The notes beneath the pieces were generated by a model, which searched no databases, was not told the origin of the DNA, and was given only the letters and a program-made list of their open reading frames with translations. From contig NZ_JXTE01000065.1 in NCBI RefSeq assembly GCF_000972385.1, forward strand, positions 1-49,234: 49,234 bases of DNA, given 5' to 3'. The position numbers and the translations under genes were made by a program. Shown in pieces: positions 8,332 through 16,497 of this stretch; positions within the stretch are counted from its first letter, which is position 1, and every line of letters begins with the position of its first letter. Source of the DNA: Streptomyces sp. WM6386 (GTDB lineage: Bacteria; Actinomycetota; Actinomycetes; Streptomycetales; Streptomycetaceae).

Positions 8332-8372
8332 GTTCGTACGTTCGGAGCGTCCCCGTCCCCGTACGTACGAAC
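8332..8372. terminator. Convergent terminator between marR and MFS gene
   Basis: GTTCGTACGT at 8332-8341 is inverted perfectly at 8363-8372 across a 21-base loop. It lies between the stops of two convergent genes and probably terminates both. There is no T-run. Confidence 0.6.
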
Positions 8373-8411
8373 AGCCCGAAGGGGTACGACCTGTCGGTCG
8401 TCGTCAGTGAC

Positions 8412-9962
8412 TCAGTGAGCCACGACCGGCACCGGCAGCTCGGCGCCGTCTTCTGCCGATCCTTCGCCGGAGCCGGTGACCACAGAGGTGTCGGGCTTGC
8501 CGGAGTTGACGAGGACCACCACGATGACCGCGGCCAGGGCCAGCATGCCGACGGCGAACCAGATGGCGTTGGTGTAGCCGTGCACCTGACCCTCCAGCGC
8601 CACCAGCTGCTGCTGCGACCTGGAGCTCGCGGAGCCGATGTGGTCCTTGATGTACGAGGTCGTGGCCGACGCGGCGATCGTGTTCAGCAGGGCCGTACCG
8701 ATCGCGCCGCCCACCTGCTGCGAGGTGTTGACCATCGCGGAGGCGACACCGGCGTCCCGGGGCTCGACGCCCAGGGTGGCCAGGGACATGGCGGGCATGA
8801 ACGCCGTACCCATGCCGAGACCGAGCAGCAGCATCGCGGGCAGGATGATCGAGGCGTACGACGAGCCGATCTCCAGCTGCGTCATGAAGAGCATGCCGAC
8901 CGCGGCGACCAGGAAGCCGGGGCCCATCAGCGCGCGGGCCGGCAGACGGGTCATCAGGCGGGTGCCGATCTGGGTGGAGCCGACCATCATGCCGACGATC
9001 ATCGGCATGAAGGCGAAGCCGGTCTTGATCGGCGAGAAGCCCTTCACGATCTGCAGGTAGTAGGTGAGGAACAGGAAGGTGCCGAACATCGCGATGATGG
9101 CGATGCCGAGCGAGAGGTAGATGCCACCGCGGTTGCGGTCGGTCACCACGCGCAGCGGCAGCAGCGGGGCCTTGACCTTGGCCTCGGTGATGACGAAGGC
9201 GATGAGCAGGACCGCCGACGCGACGAACATGCCGACCGTCAGGGAGTCGCCCCAGCCGTTGGACTCGGCGCGGGTGAAGCCGTAGACCAGCGCGACCAGG
9301 CCCAGCGTGGAGAGCAGGACGCCGGGGATGTCGAGCGGGTTGCGGTTGCGGCCGCCCTCGGGCTCACGGATGACGAAGTACGCGCCGAGCGCGGCGACGA
9401 TCGCGAACGGGATGTTGACGAAGAACGTCCAGCGCCAGTCCATGTACTCGGTCAGCACACCACCGAGGATGAAGCCCACGGCGCCACCGCCACCGGCGAT
9501 CGCACCGTAGATGCCGAACGCCTTGGCACGCTCCTTGGCGTCCGTGAACATCACGGCGAGCAGGGAGAGCGCGGCGGGCGCGAGCAGGGCGCCGAAGACA
9601 CCCTGGAGGGCGCGGGCGCCGAACATCATCGCCTCGTTGGTGGCGGCGCCACCGAGCGCGGAGGCGCCGGCGAAGCCGATCAGACCGACGACGAAGGCGT
9701 TCTTACGGCCCCACAGGTCGGCGATCCGGCCGCCGAACAGGAGCAGACCACCGAAGGCGAGGGCATAGGCCGTGACGACCCACTGCCGGTTGCCGTCGGA
9801 GATGCCCAGGTCGGTCTGGGCGGAGGGCAGGGCGATGTTCACGATGGTCGCGTCGAGGACGACCATCAGCTGGGCGAGCGCGATGAAGATGAGCGCTTTC
9901 CAGCGGTTGGGGTCGCCGGTGACGGCGGCCGATCCGGGAGCCTTGGAGGCTGTTTCAGACAT
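8412..9962 (-). CDS. MFS drug-efflux transporter, DHA2 family
   Basis: A 516-residue, 14-helix exporter. An in-frame GTG at 9974 is an alternative start; the ATG at 9962 is preferred because GTGGG lies just upstream. Visible family motifs are VVLDATIVNIALPSAQ at the end of helix 1, GGRIADLWGRKNAFVVG (motif A) and GAIAGGGGAVGFILGGVLTE (motif C, antiporter). A soluble tail rich in Gly/Glu ends the protein. The adjacent TetR gene lies upstream on the same strand with a 122-bp gap, so this is a pump-and-repressor pair. The substrate is probably an antibiotic or biocide. Confidence 0.92.
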   Translation of the reverse strand: MSETASKAPGSAAVTGDPNRWKALIFIALAQLMVVLDATIVNIALPSAQTDLGISDGNRQWVVTAYALAFGGLLLFGGRIADLWGRKNAFVVGLIGFAGASALGGAATNEAMMFGARALQGVFGALLAPAALSLLAVMFTDAKERAKAFGIYGAIAGGGGAVGFILGGVLTEYMDWRWTFFVNIPFAIVAALGAYFVIREPEGGRNRNPLDIPGVLLSTLGLVALVYGFTRAESNGWGDSLTVGMFVASAVLLIAFVITEAKVKAPLLPLRVVTDRNRGGIYLSLGIAIIAMFGTFLFLTYYLQIVKGFSPIKTGFAFMPMIVGMMVGSTQIGTRLMTRLPARALMGPGFLVAAVGMLFMTQLEIGSSYASIILPAMLLLGLGMGTAFMPAMSLATLGVEPRDAGVASAMVNTSQQVGGAIGTALLNTIAASATTSYIKDHIGSASSRSQQQLVALEGQVHGYTNAIWFAVGMLALAAVIVVVLVNSGKPDTSVVTGSGEGSAEDGAELPVPVVAH

Positions 9963-10084
9963 GGGGATACCCACTTCGGGACTTCGTGACGGAAAAAGGG
10001 AGTGTCAAGGGGACGGTCCGTCGTCGGTGACGGCCGGTGAACGTCGTTACGTCATGGACTGCTGTGGAGCTCTGGACTCATCGG

Positions 10085-10726
10085 TCAGGCCTGGCGCAGG
10101 TCCTCCATGGTCATGGCCGTGCCCGGCAGGACGGATCGGGCCGGGGCCCGCAGCCCGTCGAGGAACAGCTGCAGATGGCGGTGGACGAAGCGGTCGGCGT
10201 GGAGGCAGGCGGTACCGGCCGGGGGCCGGCTGAGCTGGGCCACGACGATCATGAGGTCGCCGGAGTCCACATCGGTGCGGAGCTGTCCGGCCGCCTTGGC
10301 GCGGTCCATGAGCTCCACGATCAGCTCCTCGCACCGCAGTCGCGAGGCCTCCAGGTCCGGGTGGTTCTGGTCGAAGGTGCTCTGGACCATCGGGCACAGC
10401 GCGCTGACCCGCTCGTCGGCGGAGGTGTGCACGAAGCGCTCCAGGGCCTCGAAGGCGTCCCCGGTCTCGGCGAGCGCGAGCTCGGCCGCCTCCGTCGTCC
10501 GGTCCATGACGGAGCAGACGACCTCGCGGACGAGTGCGTCGCGGTCGGGGAAGTTGCGGTACACCGTGGCGTTTCCGACGCCGGCGCGGCGGGCGATCTC
10601 GTCGAGCGGCACGTCGGGGCCGAACTCGGTGAACATCTCCCGGGCGGCGGTGACGATGCGCTCCCGGTTGCGCAGGGCGTCGGCACGGGGCCGGGTCACC
10701 TTCTTCTGCACAGTGGTCGCGGTCAC
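10085..10726 (-). CDS. TetR-family repressor of the adjacent MFS pump
   Basis: A 213-residue TetR protein starting at a GTG with GAGGAG six bases upstream. The DNA-binding domain is complete (RIVTAAREMFTEFGPDVPLDEIARRAGVGNATVYRNFPDRDALVREVV). The remaining helices form the ligand pocket and dimer interface, with an SBP/TetR C-terminal look (FVHRHLQLFLDGLRAPA). It lies just upstream of the pump on the same strand. Its promoter region carries two identical palindromic operators, so it almost certainly represses itself and the pump. The inducer is unknown. Confidence 0.92.
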   Translation of the reverse strand: MTATTVQKKVTRPRADALRNRERIVTAAREMFTEFGPDVPLDEIARRAGVGNATVYRNFPDRDALVREVVCSVMDRTTEAAELALAETGDAFEALERFVHTSADERVSALCPMVQSTFDQNHPDLEASRLRCEELIVELMDRAKAAGQLRTDVDSGDLMIVVAQLSRPPAGTACLHADRFVHRHLQLFLDGLRAPARSVLPGTAMTMEDLRQA

Positions 10727-10756
10727 GGTGTGCTCCTCGGGCAGCTGGTGGGCGAT

Positions 10757-10815
10757 CCGGGGAGCGTCTCCCCGTTTCGCGCGGACACAGGTCTAAACGG
10801 GGAGACGCTCCCCGG
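10757..10815. promoter_or_regulatory. Twin palindromic TetR operators
   Basis: The 21-base unit at 10757-10777 recurs as an exact inverted copy at 10795-10815, with a 17-base spacer. Each unit is itself nearly palindromic, CGGGGAG-CGT-CTCCCCG, extended on one side by GTTT. That is the form of a TetR-dimer operator, so two dimers could bind either side of the promoter. The pair starts 30 bases upstream of the tetR start codon. Confidence 0.82.
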
Positions 10816-10842
10816 TTATTTCAGGTTGAGCGAGAGATTTCA

Positions 10843-10858
10843 TGTGACCTGAGTCACA
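10843..10858. promoter_or_regulatory. Candidate Crp-type binding site
   Basis: The 16-base TGTGACCTGAGTCACA has perfect six-base arms. It matches the Streptomyces Crp motif GTG-N6-GNCAC as well as the classic TGTGA-N6-TCACA. It lies 125 bases upstream of the secreted M6 peptidase and 117 bases upstream of tetR, so either could be its target. It is a motif match only. Confidence 0.45.
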
Positions 10859-10982
10859 AGCCTCGATCCGAGAACCCACGTTCGGTCTCCTCCAGCGCGC
10901 GCCCCCGCATCCCTTCGACACAGGGTGATCGAAAGGGTGCAGCTGGTGGACCTGCGGCTGCCGTGGACGGAGAGGGCCGTGC

Positions 10983-12263
10983 ATGCAGCAGACCAGCCGT
11001 CGGATACGTCCGCGCCGCCTGGCCGCCCTCGTTTCCGTGACCGCGCTGACGCTCGGGGTGTGCACCTCGGCCGGCACCGGGCACCTCAGGGCGCTGCCCA
11101 CGCCGGCCGGGGCCGGACCGATCGCGCTGGCCCGCGGCTCCGCCCACGGACCCTGCATGATCCGCGGCGGCACCGCGGTCCAGATGTCGGAGGGCGTCCC
11201 CACCTCCGGCGGCTACTCCCGCTCCACCGGCACCGTCCGCGCCCTCACCCTGATGATCGACTTCTCGGACGCGCCGGGCCGGGGCAGGGCGCTGGACCGC
11301 TTCGACGAGTTCTTCCCGCAGACCCGGGACTGGTTCCGCACCAGTTCCTACGGCCGTCTCGACTACCGCGCCGAGACACCGATCCCCGGGTGGCTGCGCA
11401 TGCCGAAGTCCTTCGCGTCGTACGGCATAGAGCGTGGCGCCCCCTTCGACCCCGGCTACCGGGACCTGGTCCAGGACATCGTGGCCGCCGCCGACCCGAA
11501 GGTGGACTTCCGGTCGTACGACTTCCTGAACGTGCTGGTCACCCCGAACGCCGGCCCCTCCGCGCTGGACACGGTCCTGTCGGTGACCTTCGCCGGCAAC
11601 CCCGACGCCCCGGTCGCCGACGGCGTCCCGGTCGCCAACGCGTCCTTCGTCTACTCCCGCCAGGACGACGGCTCCGGCTCCTACGGGCAGACCGGCTACC
11701 GCGTCCTGCCCCACGAGAACGGCCATGTCTTCGGCCTGCCCGACCTCTACACGGCGGGCGGCGGCGGCGCGGTCGGCCACTGGGACATCATGAGCGAGGA
11801 CTGGGGCGCCAACAACGACCTCCTCGGCTGGCACAAGTGGAAGCTGGGCTGGCTGGACGCCTCCCAGGTCAGCTGTGTGACGACGCCGGGCACCACCGAG
11901 TACACGCTGACCCCGCTGGCCCGCCGGGGCGGCGCCAAGCTGCTCTTCGTCCCGGTCAGCGGCCGCACCGGGTACGCCGTCGAGCTGCGCACCCGCGAGG
12001 GCAACGACGAGGCCGTGTGCCGGCCCGGCCTGCTGATCTACAAGGTCGACGCGGACGTGGACACCGGCATGGGACCGGTGACGGTCTACGACTCCGAGCG
12101 CGACAGCGGCGGCTGCACGCGCAGCCCGAACGTCCACGCGGAACTCTCCGACGCCCCCTTCGCGCCCGGCGAGGACTTCGAGGACCGCAGGAAGGGCATC
12201 CGGATCACGGTGGCGGGGGCGGATCTGGCCGGGGACTACCGGGTGCGGGTGACGCGGCGGTAA
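10983..12263 (+). CDS. Secreted M6-family zinc metallopeptidase
   Basis: This 426-residue secreted protein has an N-terminal signal peptide (basic RRIRPRRLAAL, then a hydrophobic stretch to about residue 33). The zinc motif HENGH at residues 244-248 fits the HExxH of the immune-inhibitor-A/M6 family, followed by FGLPDLY and the met-turn-like GHWDIMSEDWG. It ends in a small beta-rich domain. Likely role: extracellular protein degradation during growth or development. GGAGAGGG precedes the ATG. It is transcribed away from tetR, with a Crp-like palindrome upstream. Its substrate is unknown. Confidence 0.88.
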   Translation: MQQTSRRIRPRRLAALVSVTALTLGVCTSAGTGHLRALPTPAGAGPIALARGSAHGPCMIRGGTAVQMSEGVPTSGGYSRSTGTVRALTLMIDFSDAPGRGRALDRFDEFFPQTRDWFRTSSYGRLDYRAETPIPGWLRMPKSFASYGIERGAPFDPGYRDLVQDIVAAADPKVDFRSYDFLNVLVTPNAGPSALDTVLSVTFAGNPDAPVADGVPVANASFVYSRQDDGSGSYGQTGYRVLPHENGHVFGLPDLYTAGGGGAVGHWDIMSEDWGANNDLLGWHKWKLGWLDASQVSCVTTPGTTEYTLTPLARRGGAKLLFVPVSGRTGYAVELRTREGNDEAVCRPGLLIYKVDADVDTGMGPVTVYDSERDSGGCTRSPNVHAELSDAPFAPGEDFEDRRKGIRITVAGADLAGDYRVRVTRR

Positions 12264-12318
12264 GGACGGGCAGGTCGGGATTACCGTAGGCCTCCTGCGA
12301 CCGCCGTACGGAGAGCCG

Positions 12319-13992
12319 ATGCCCGCGAAGACGACCATGGACGTATGGACCGGCTCCGCCGCCGTACCCGCGGAGGCGGTCACGCCGCTGATCCGCGGTG
12401 TCGCCGTGCTGCGGGAGCTCACCGAGGCGGGCGGCACGCTGAGCCCGAGCGCGCTGGAACGCGCCACGGGCCTCGCCCGCTCCACGGTCGACCGCATCAC
12501 CTCGACGCTGGCACGCATGGGATACGTCCGCCTGGACGGCCGTGACGTGCTCCTGGCCCCCCGTCTGATGGAACTCGGCAACGCCTATCTGGCCGCCCTG
12601 CGCCTGCCGGCGCCGCTGTCCTCGCGGGCGGACGCGCTGGCCGACGAGTTGGACGAGTCCGTGTCGCTGGCGGTCGCCGACCGCGACGGCATCCGCTTCA
12701 TCCACCAGGCCACCCGCCGCCGCGCGATGTCCCTGAGCTTCCGCATCGGCGACCTGCTCCCGGCCGAACGCACCGCGCCCGGCGCCCTGTTCGCGGCGGA
12801 GTGGGACGAGCCGGAGTGGCAGGCCTGGCGCGCCCGCCGGGCGGCGGACCCGCGGGACCAGGGCTTCCCGGCCGTACCCTCGCGTGAACACGAAGACGAG
12901 GAAGGGGAGTTCGAGCAACGGGCGCTGGAGACGCGGTCCACGGGCTGGGCCCTGGACGACCAGTTGATCGAACCGGGTCTGGTGGCGGTCTCGGTCCCCG
13001 TACGGGACCCCCGTACCGGACGGATCGCGTGCGCGGTGAGCGTCGTGAGCCACACCAGCCGGCACACCGCGGCAGGCCTGCGCGACACCCTGCTGCCGCG
13101 GCTGCGGGCGGCGGTGGCGGACATGGAGCGGGAGCTGCGGGAGACGGAACCCTCCGTGACCGGGACCCCGTCGGGGCTGGCGACCTGGACCGGCGCGTCC
13201 AAGCAGGAACTCGGCAGGGAGTTCATCGAGTCCCTGGCCCGGGGTCTGACGGTCCTGACCGCCTTCGGCGAGGGCCGGGCCGCCCTGACCCTGACGGAGG
13301 TGGCGAAGGCGACGGGCCTGGCGCGGGCGACGGCACGCAGGGCGCTGATCACCTACGAGCACCTGGGCCTGGTGACGGCGACCGCGCACCGCACGTTCAC
13401 GCTGACGCCGCGCGTGCTGTCGCTCGGCTTCCCGCCCCTGTCCCGCACCTCCTTGCCTCAGATCGCGACACCGCATCTGGCCGGGCTGACGTCCCGCATC
13501 CACGAGTCGGCGTCGCTGGCGGTGCTGACGCCTCCCGGCGCGGAGATCCAGTACACGGCGAGGGTCGCGACGAACCGCGTGATGAGCGTGAACCTGACCG
13601 TGGGCACGCGCCTCCCGGCGTACGCGACCTCCATGGGCCGTGTGCTCCTCGCCGACCTCCCCGCGGCGGAGCGCACCCTCGGCGAGCTGCGCCCCCTGAC
13701 ATCCCGCACCCTGACGGACCCCAGGGCGCTCGCCCGTGTCCTCACCGACGTACGGAACCAGGGCTACGCCCTCGTCGACGAGGAACTGGAGGCGGGCCTG
13801 CGCTCGATCGCGGTTCCCGTGCGGGACCGTACCGGCCGGGTGGTGGCGGCCCTGAACACGGCGATGCACACGACCCGGCGGACGCCCGCGGAGTGCGTGA
13901 CGGACCTGCTGCCCGAGCTGCGGGCGACGGCGACGGCCATCGAGCGGGACTTCCACACGGCGGGCAGGTTCACGCGGGTGCCGACGGCATGA
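12319..13992 (+). CDS. Tandem (duplicated) IclR-family regulator
   Basis: At 557 residues this is about twice the length of a normal IclR protein. The first half has a winged helix (LSPSALERATGLARSTVDRITSTLARMGYV) and an IclR effector domain reaching VSVPVRDPRTGRIACAVSVV. The second half repeats the plan: LTLTEVAKATGLARATARRALITYEHLGLV, then an effector domain with GTRLPAYATSMGRVLLADLP and SIAVPVRDRTGRVVAALNTA. The second effector half looks PcaR-like, a subgroup controlling aromatic acid catabolism, but no such genes are nearby. One chain may mimic a dimer and bind asymmetric sites. Confidence 0.85.
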   Translation: MPAKTTMDVWTGSAAVPAEAVTPLIRGVAVLRELTEAGGTLSPSALERATGLARSTVDRITSTLARMGYVRLDGRDVLLAPRLMELGNAYLAALRLPAPLSSRADALADELDESVSLAVADRDGIRFIHQATRRRAMSLSFRIGDLLPAERTAPGALFAAEWDEPEWQAWRARRAADPRDQGFPAVPSREHEDEEGEFEQRALETRSTGWALDDQLIEPGLVAVSVPVRDPRTGRIACAVSVVSHTSRHTAAGLRDTLLPRLRAAVADMERELRETEPSVTGTPSGLATWTGASKQELGREFIESLARGLTVLTAFGEGRAALTLTEVAKATGLARATARRALITYEHLGLVTATAHRTFTLTPRVLSLGFPPLSRTSLPQIATPHLAGLTSRIHESASLAVLTPPGAEIQYTARVATNRVMSVNLTVGTRLPAYATSMGRVLLADLPAAERTLGELRPLTSRTLTDPRALARVLTDVRNQGYALVDEELEAGLRSIAVPVRDRTGRVVAALNTAMHTTRRTPAECVTDLLPELRATATAIERDFHTAGRFTRVPTA

Positions 13993-14104
13993 GGTCCCCT
14001 ACGGCCGAGTCGCCGAGCTCTCCGGCCCGCCCCCAACCCGCTGATCGCCGCCCCGCCACCCGCTACACTGGCCGCGGTGCCACAGGCCTACCGGCCCGCA
14101 CCAT

Positions 14105-14180
14105 GCCTTCGTAGCTCAGGGGATAGAGCACGGCTCTCCTAAAGCCGGTGTCGCAGGTTCGAATCCTGCCGAGGGCACCA
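14105..14180 (+). tRNA. tRNA-Arg (anticodon CCT), CCA encoded
   Basis: A full cloverleaf folds. The acceptor stem GCCTTCG pairs with CGAGGGC, with one G-U pair. The D arm is GCTC/GAGC, the anticodon stem CGGCT/AGCCG carries loop CTCCTAA, and the T arm is GCAGG-TTCGAAT-CCTGC. Anticodon CCT reads AGG (arginine), a rare codon in Streptomyces. The 3' CCA is encoded at 14178-14180. No integrase gene or repeat of the tRNA 3' end is seen in the window. Confidence 0.97.
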
Positions 14181-14205
14181 CGCGTTACCGAGCCTGACCT
14201 GGGGT

Positions 14206-15507
14206 TCATCCCCCAAGGAGGCGCTCTGTTCGGCCTCGGACCTCTCGTCCGGGGCCGTTTGCGTGAGCGGACGAATCGCCAGGTGCCGAAATTTCTCCCA
14301 CGAAGGCGGCGACAGGGCTTTTGCCGCCGACGTCCGACGCCGCTTCGGCAACGGCGGCGACGCTTGCGGATACGGCCGGTTTGCGGAGCAGGAGCAGCGC
14401 CGCGTCGTCGTGCAGCCGGCCGCCCACATGCGCCAGCAGTTCGTCATGGAGCGCGGTGAGGGTGTCGGCCGGCTCGTCGGACAGGTGGCGGGCCAGCCCT
14501 TCGGCGAGCGGGTAGAACTCACGGCCTTGGTTGCGGGCCTCGGTGACCCCGTCGGTGTAGAGCAGCAGTTGATCCCCGTCGGCGAAAGCCAGCACCTGGA
14601 GGCTGGGAGTCTCGTCCGTGAGGGAGCGCAGCCCGAGGGGCGGGGCCGGATGGACAGGCTCCACCGCCACGACGGTGCCGGATGCGCGCACCAGCAGCGG
14701 AGGCGCGTGTCCACAGTTGACCACCTCCAGATGGCCTGCCCGCGGGTACCCGACGACCACGGCGGTGACGAAGTCGTCAACACCGAGGTTGCGGGCCAGG
14801 CTCCGCTCGATCCTGCCGACGACGGCGAAGAGATCGGGCTCGTCGTAGGCGGCCTCACGGAAGACTCCGAGTACGAGTGCGGCGGTGCCCACGGCCGGCA
14901 GTCCTTTGCCGCGCACATCGCCGACGATCAGTCTGACCCCGTACGGGGTGGGCACCAGGGCGTAGAAATCCCCGCCGATCCGGGCCTCCGCCGCCGCGGC
15001 GCTGTAGCGGACGGCCACCTGGAACGGGCCGACGGTCGCCGGTACGGGCTTGAGGAGCGCATGCTGGGCGGCCTCCGCGACCGAGCGGACGGCCGCGAGC
15101 ACCCGTTCACGACGCCAGCGCAGCGCGCTGGCGAGGCCACTTGCCAGAGTGACGGCCGCCAGGGCGGACAGTACGGCCGTCAGCTCATGTCCCGGAACAC
15201 CGTCCCGGGTGCCGAGCACCGCGCCCAGCACCGCGGCGAGAAGGCCGACACACAGGACTCCGCGCGGCCCGCCCGTGGTGGCGGCCAGCGCGGGGCCGGC
15301 CGCGAGCAGTGGCAGCCAGATCGTCCCCGCTCCGCACGCGACGTCGACCAGCACGACGACGGAGACGATCAGCACGGGCAGGGCGGGTGTGACGGCGGCG
15401 AACTGTGCGGCGGCGCCTTTTCGGGCCGTCGACCCGGGACCGGCACATCGGTTCCTGAACGGCCGTATCAGCCAGTGGTCGCCGCCATGGTCTGGAGCCT
15501 GACTCAT
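14206..15507 (-). CDS. Membrane-anchored PP2C/SpoIIE-type phosphatase
   Basis: A 433-residue protein with three to four predicted transmembrane helices in the first 130 residues (PALPVLIVSVVVLVDVACG, then two more hydrophobic runs). A PPM/SpoIIE phosphatase domain follows. Metal-binding motifs are visible as EARIGGDFYALVPT, VRLIVGDVRGKG, GDQLLLYTDGVTEARN and LHDDAALLLLR. This is the RsbU-like class that usually dephosphorylates anti-anti-sigma factors in partner-switching pathways. No anti-sigma or anti-anti-sigma gene is adjacent. The gene ends 26 bases past the tRNA. Confidence 0.87.
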   Translation of the reverse strand: MSQAPDHGGDHWLIRPFRNRCAGPGSTARKGAAAQFAAVTPALPVLIVSVVVLVDVACGAGTIWLPLLAAGPALAATTGGPRGVLCVGLLAAVLGAVLGTRDGVPGHELTAVLSALAAVTLASGLASALRWRRERVLAAVRSVAEAAQHALLKPVPATVGPFQVAVRYSAAAAEARIGGDFYALVPTPYGVRLIVGDVRGKGLPAVGTAALVLGVFREAAYDEPDLFAVVGRIERSLARNLGVDDFVTAVVVGYPRAGHLEVVNCGHAPPLLVRASGTVVAVEPVHPAPPLGLRSLTDETPSLQVLAFADGDQLLLYTDGVTEARNQGREFYPLAEGLARHLSDEPADTLTALHDELLAHVGGRLHDDAALLLLRKPAVSASVAAVAEAASDVGGKSPVAAFVGEISAPGDSSAHANGPGREVRGRTERLLGG

Positions 15508-15602
15508 GCTTCGTCCGTAGTCCTCACCTTGTGCGGGGGCTGCTCAGATATCCCTTTCATCCAGGAAAGAGGTATGGCTCCGGCGCCACAAGGAGGGGAT
15601 TT

Positions 15603-16364
15603 TCAGATAGTGAGCGACAGACCCCTGGTCACGCGACTCGCGGTCGGGATCAGCCGCGCCAGGATCTCCTCGAGTCGGGAGAGCCGGTCCGCCCGCAGCG
15701 AGACGCCGAGCGAGCCGAGTGTGTCCCCGCTGTAGACGGGCACGGCGACACAGACCGTACCGAGGGCGTACTCCTCCAGGTCCGTGACGGCCGGGGCCAC
15801 GGGTGAGGAGTCGAGACGCCGGAGCAGTTCGGCGGAGCTGGTGATGGTCCGCGGTGTGAGGTCGGCGAGCGAGTGCCGGGAGAGGTAGTCCTTGCGGGAG
15901 GCGTCGTCCAGCTCCCGCAGCACTGACTTGCCCAACGCGGTGGCGTGCCCCGCGTCCTCGAATCCCACCCAGAGATCGACACGGGGCGCCTGGGGGCCGT
16001 CGACGATCTCGGCGACTCGGATCTCCCCCTCCTCGTAGAAGGTGAGGTAGGCGGCGGTTGCGAGGTCGTCCCGCAGAGCGGCGAGCGTGGGACGGACGCG
16101 GCTGAGCAGGGCCTGCCCGCGGCCCGCGGTGTGCACCATCTGCAGCTTGTCGCCCAGGACGAACCCGCCGTCGTCCAGCTTCCGTACGTATCCGTCGTGG
16201 ACCAGCGTCCGCAGCAGGTGATAGGCGGTGGCCAGGGGCAGTCCCGTCTCGCGTGCCAGTTGCTTCGCCGGTGCGCCGTTCCCGTGTGTGCTCACCGCCT
16301 CCAGCAGTCGAAGGGCCCGCTGCACGGAAGTGATGAGCGTAGGGCCACCGTTGTGAGCACCCAT
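15603..16364 (-). CDS. IclR-family transcriptional regulator
   Basis: About 253 residues from the ATG at 16364 (MGAHNGGPTLITSVQRAL). A GTG eight codons upstream is an alternative, and neither has a clear ribosome-binding site. The winged helix is GAPAKQLARETGLPLATAYHLLRTLVHDGYV. The effector domain contains GHATALGKSVLRELDD and VCVAVPVYSGDTLGSLGVSL, both typical of IclR. It lies downstream of a sugar-binding lipoprotein on the same strand but is cut off from it by a strong terminator at 16442-16483, so it is probably expressed separately. Confidence 0.88.
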   Translation of the reverse strand: MGAHNGGPTLITSVQRALRLLEAVSTHGNGAPAKQLARETGLPLATAYHLLRTLVHDGYVRKLDDGGFVLGDKLQMVHTAGRGQALLSRVRPTLAALRDDLATAAYLTFYEEGEIRVAEIVDGPQAPRVDLWVGFEDAGHATALGKSVLRELDDASRKDYLSRHSLADLTPRTITSSAELLRRLDSSPVAPAVTDLEEYALGTVCVAVPVYSGDTLGSLGVSLRADRLSRLEEILARLIPTASRVTRGLSLTI

Positions 16365-16441
16365 ACGACCAGCGTGCGCCGAGCACACGACGCAGGCAAG
16401 GCGCGCGCCCCTTCGCCACTCCCCACGGCGGGCGCCGCCGG

Positions 16442-16483
16442 CGCAAAGGGCCCCGGACCGATCATGGTCCGGGGCCCTTTGCG
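16442..16483. terminator. Strong terminator between sugar-binding lipoprotein and IclR gene
   Basis: A perfect 18-bp inverted repeat (16442-16459 with 16466-16483) flanks a six-base loop. The arms end in AAA/TTT, giving a short T-run on each strand. It lies 14 bases past the stop of the substrate-binding protein gene. Confidence 0.88.
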
Positions 16484-16497
16484 TCGAGGCCGCGCCG

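Noticed and set aside
8160..9989. 609-codon plus-strand frame across marR end and MFS gene
   Set aside because: Begins inside marR and runs antisense to the pump; composition is that of a shadow.
14105..14180. Integrated element at the tRNA
   Set aside because: No integrase, excisionase or duplicated tRNA end is visible in the window.
14139..14918. Minus-strand frame reaching into the tRNA
   Set aside because: Overlaps tRNA-Arg and lies in another frame of the PP2C gene.
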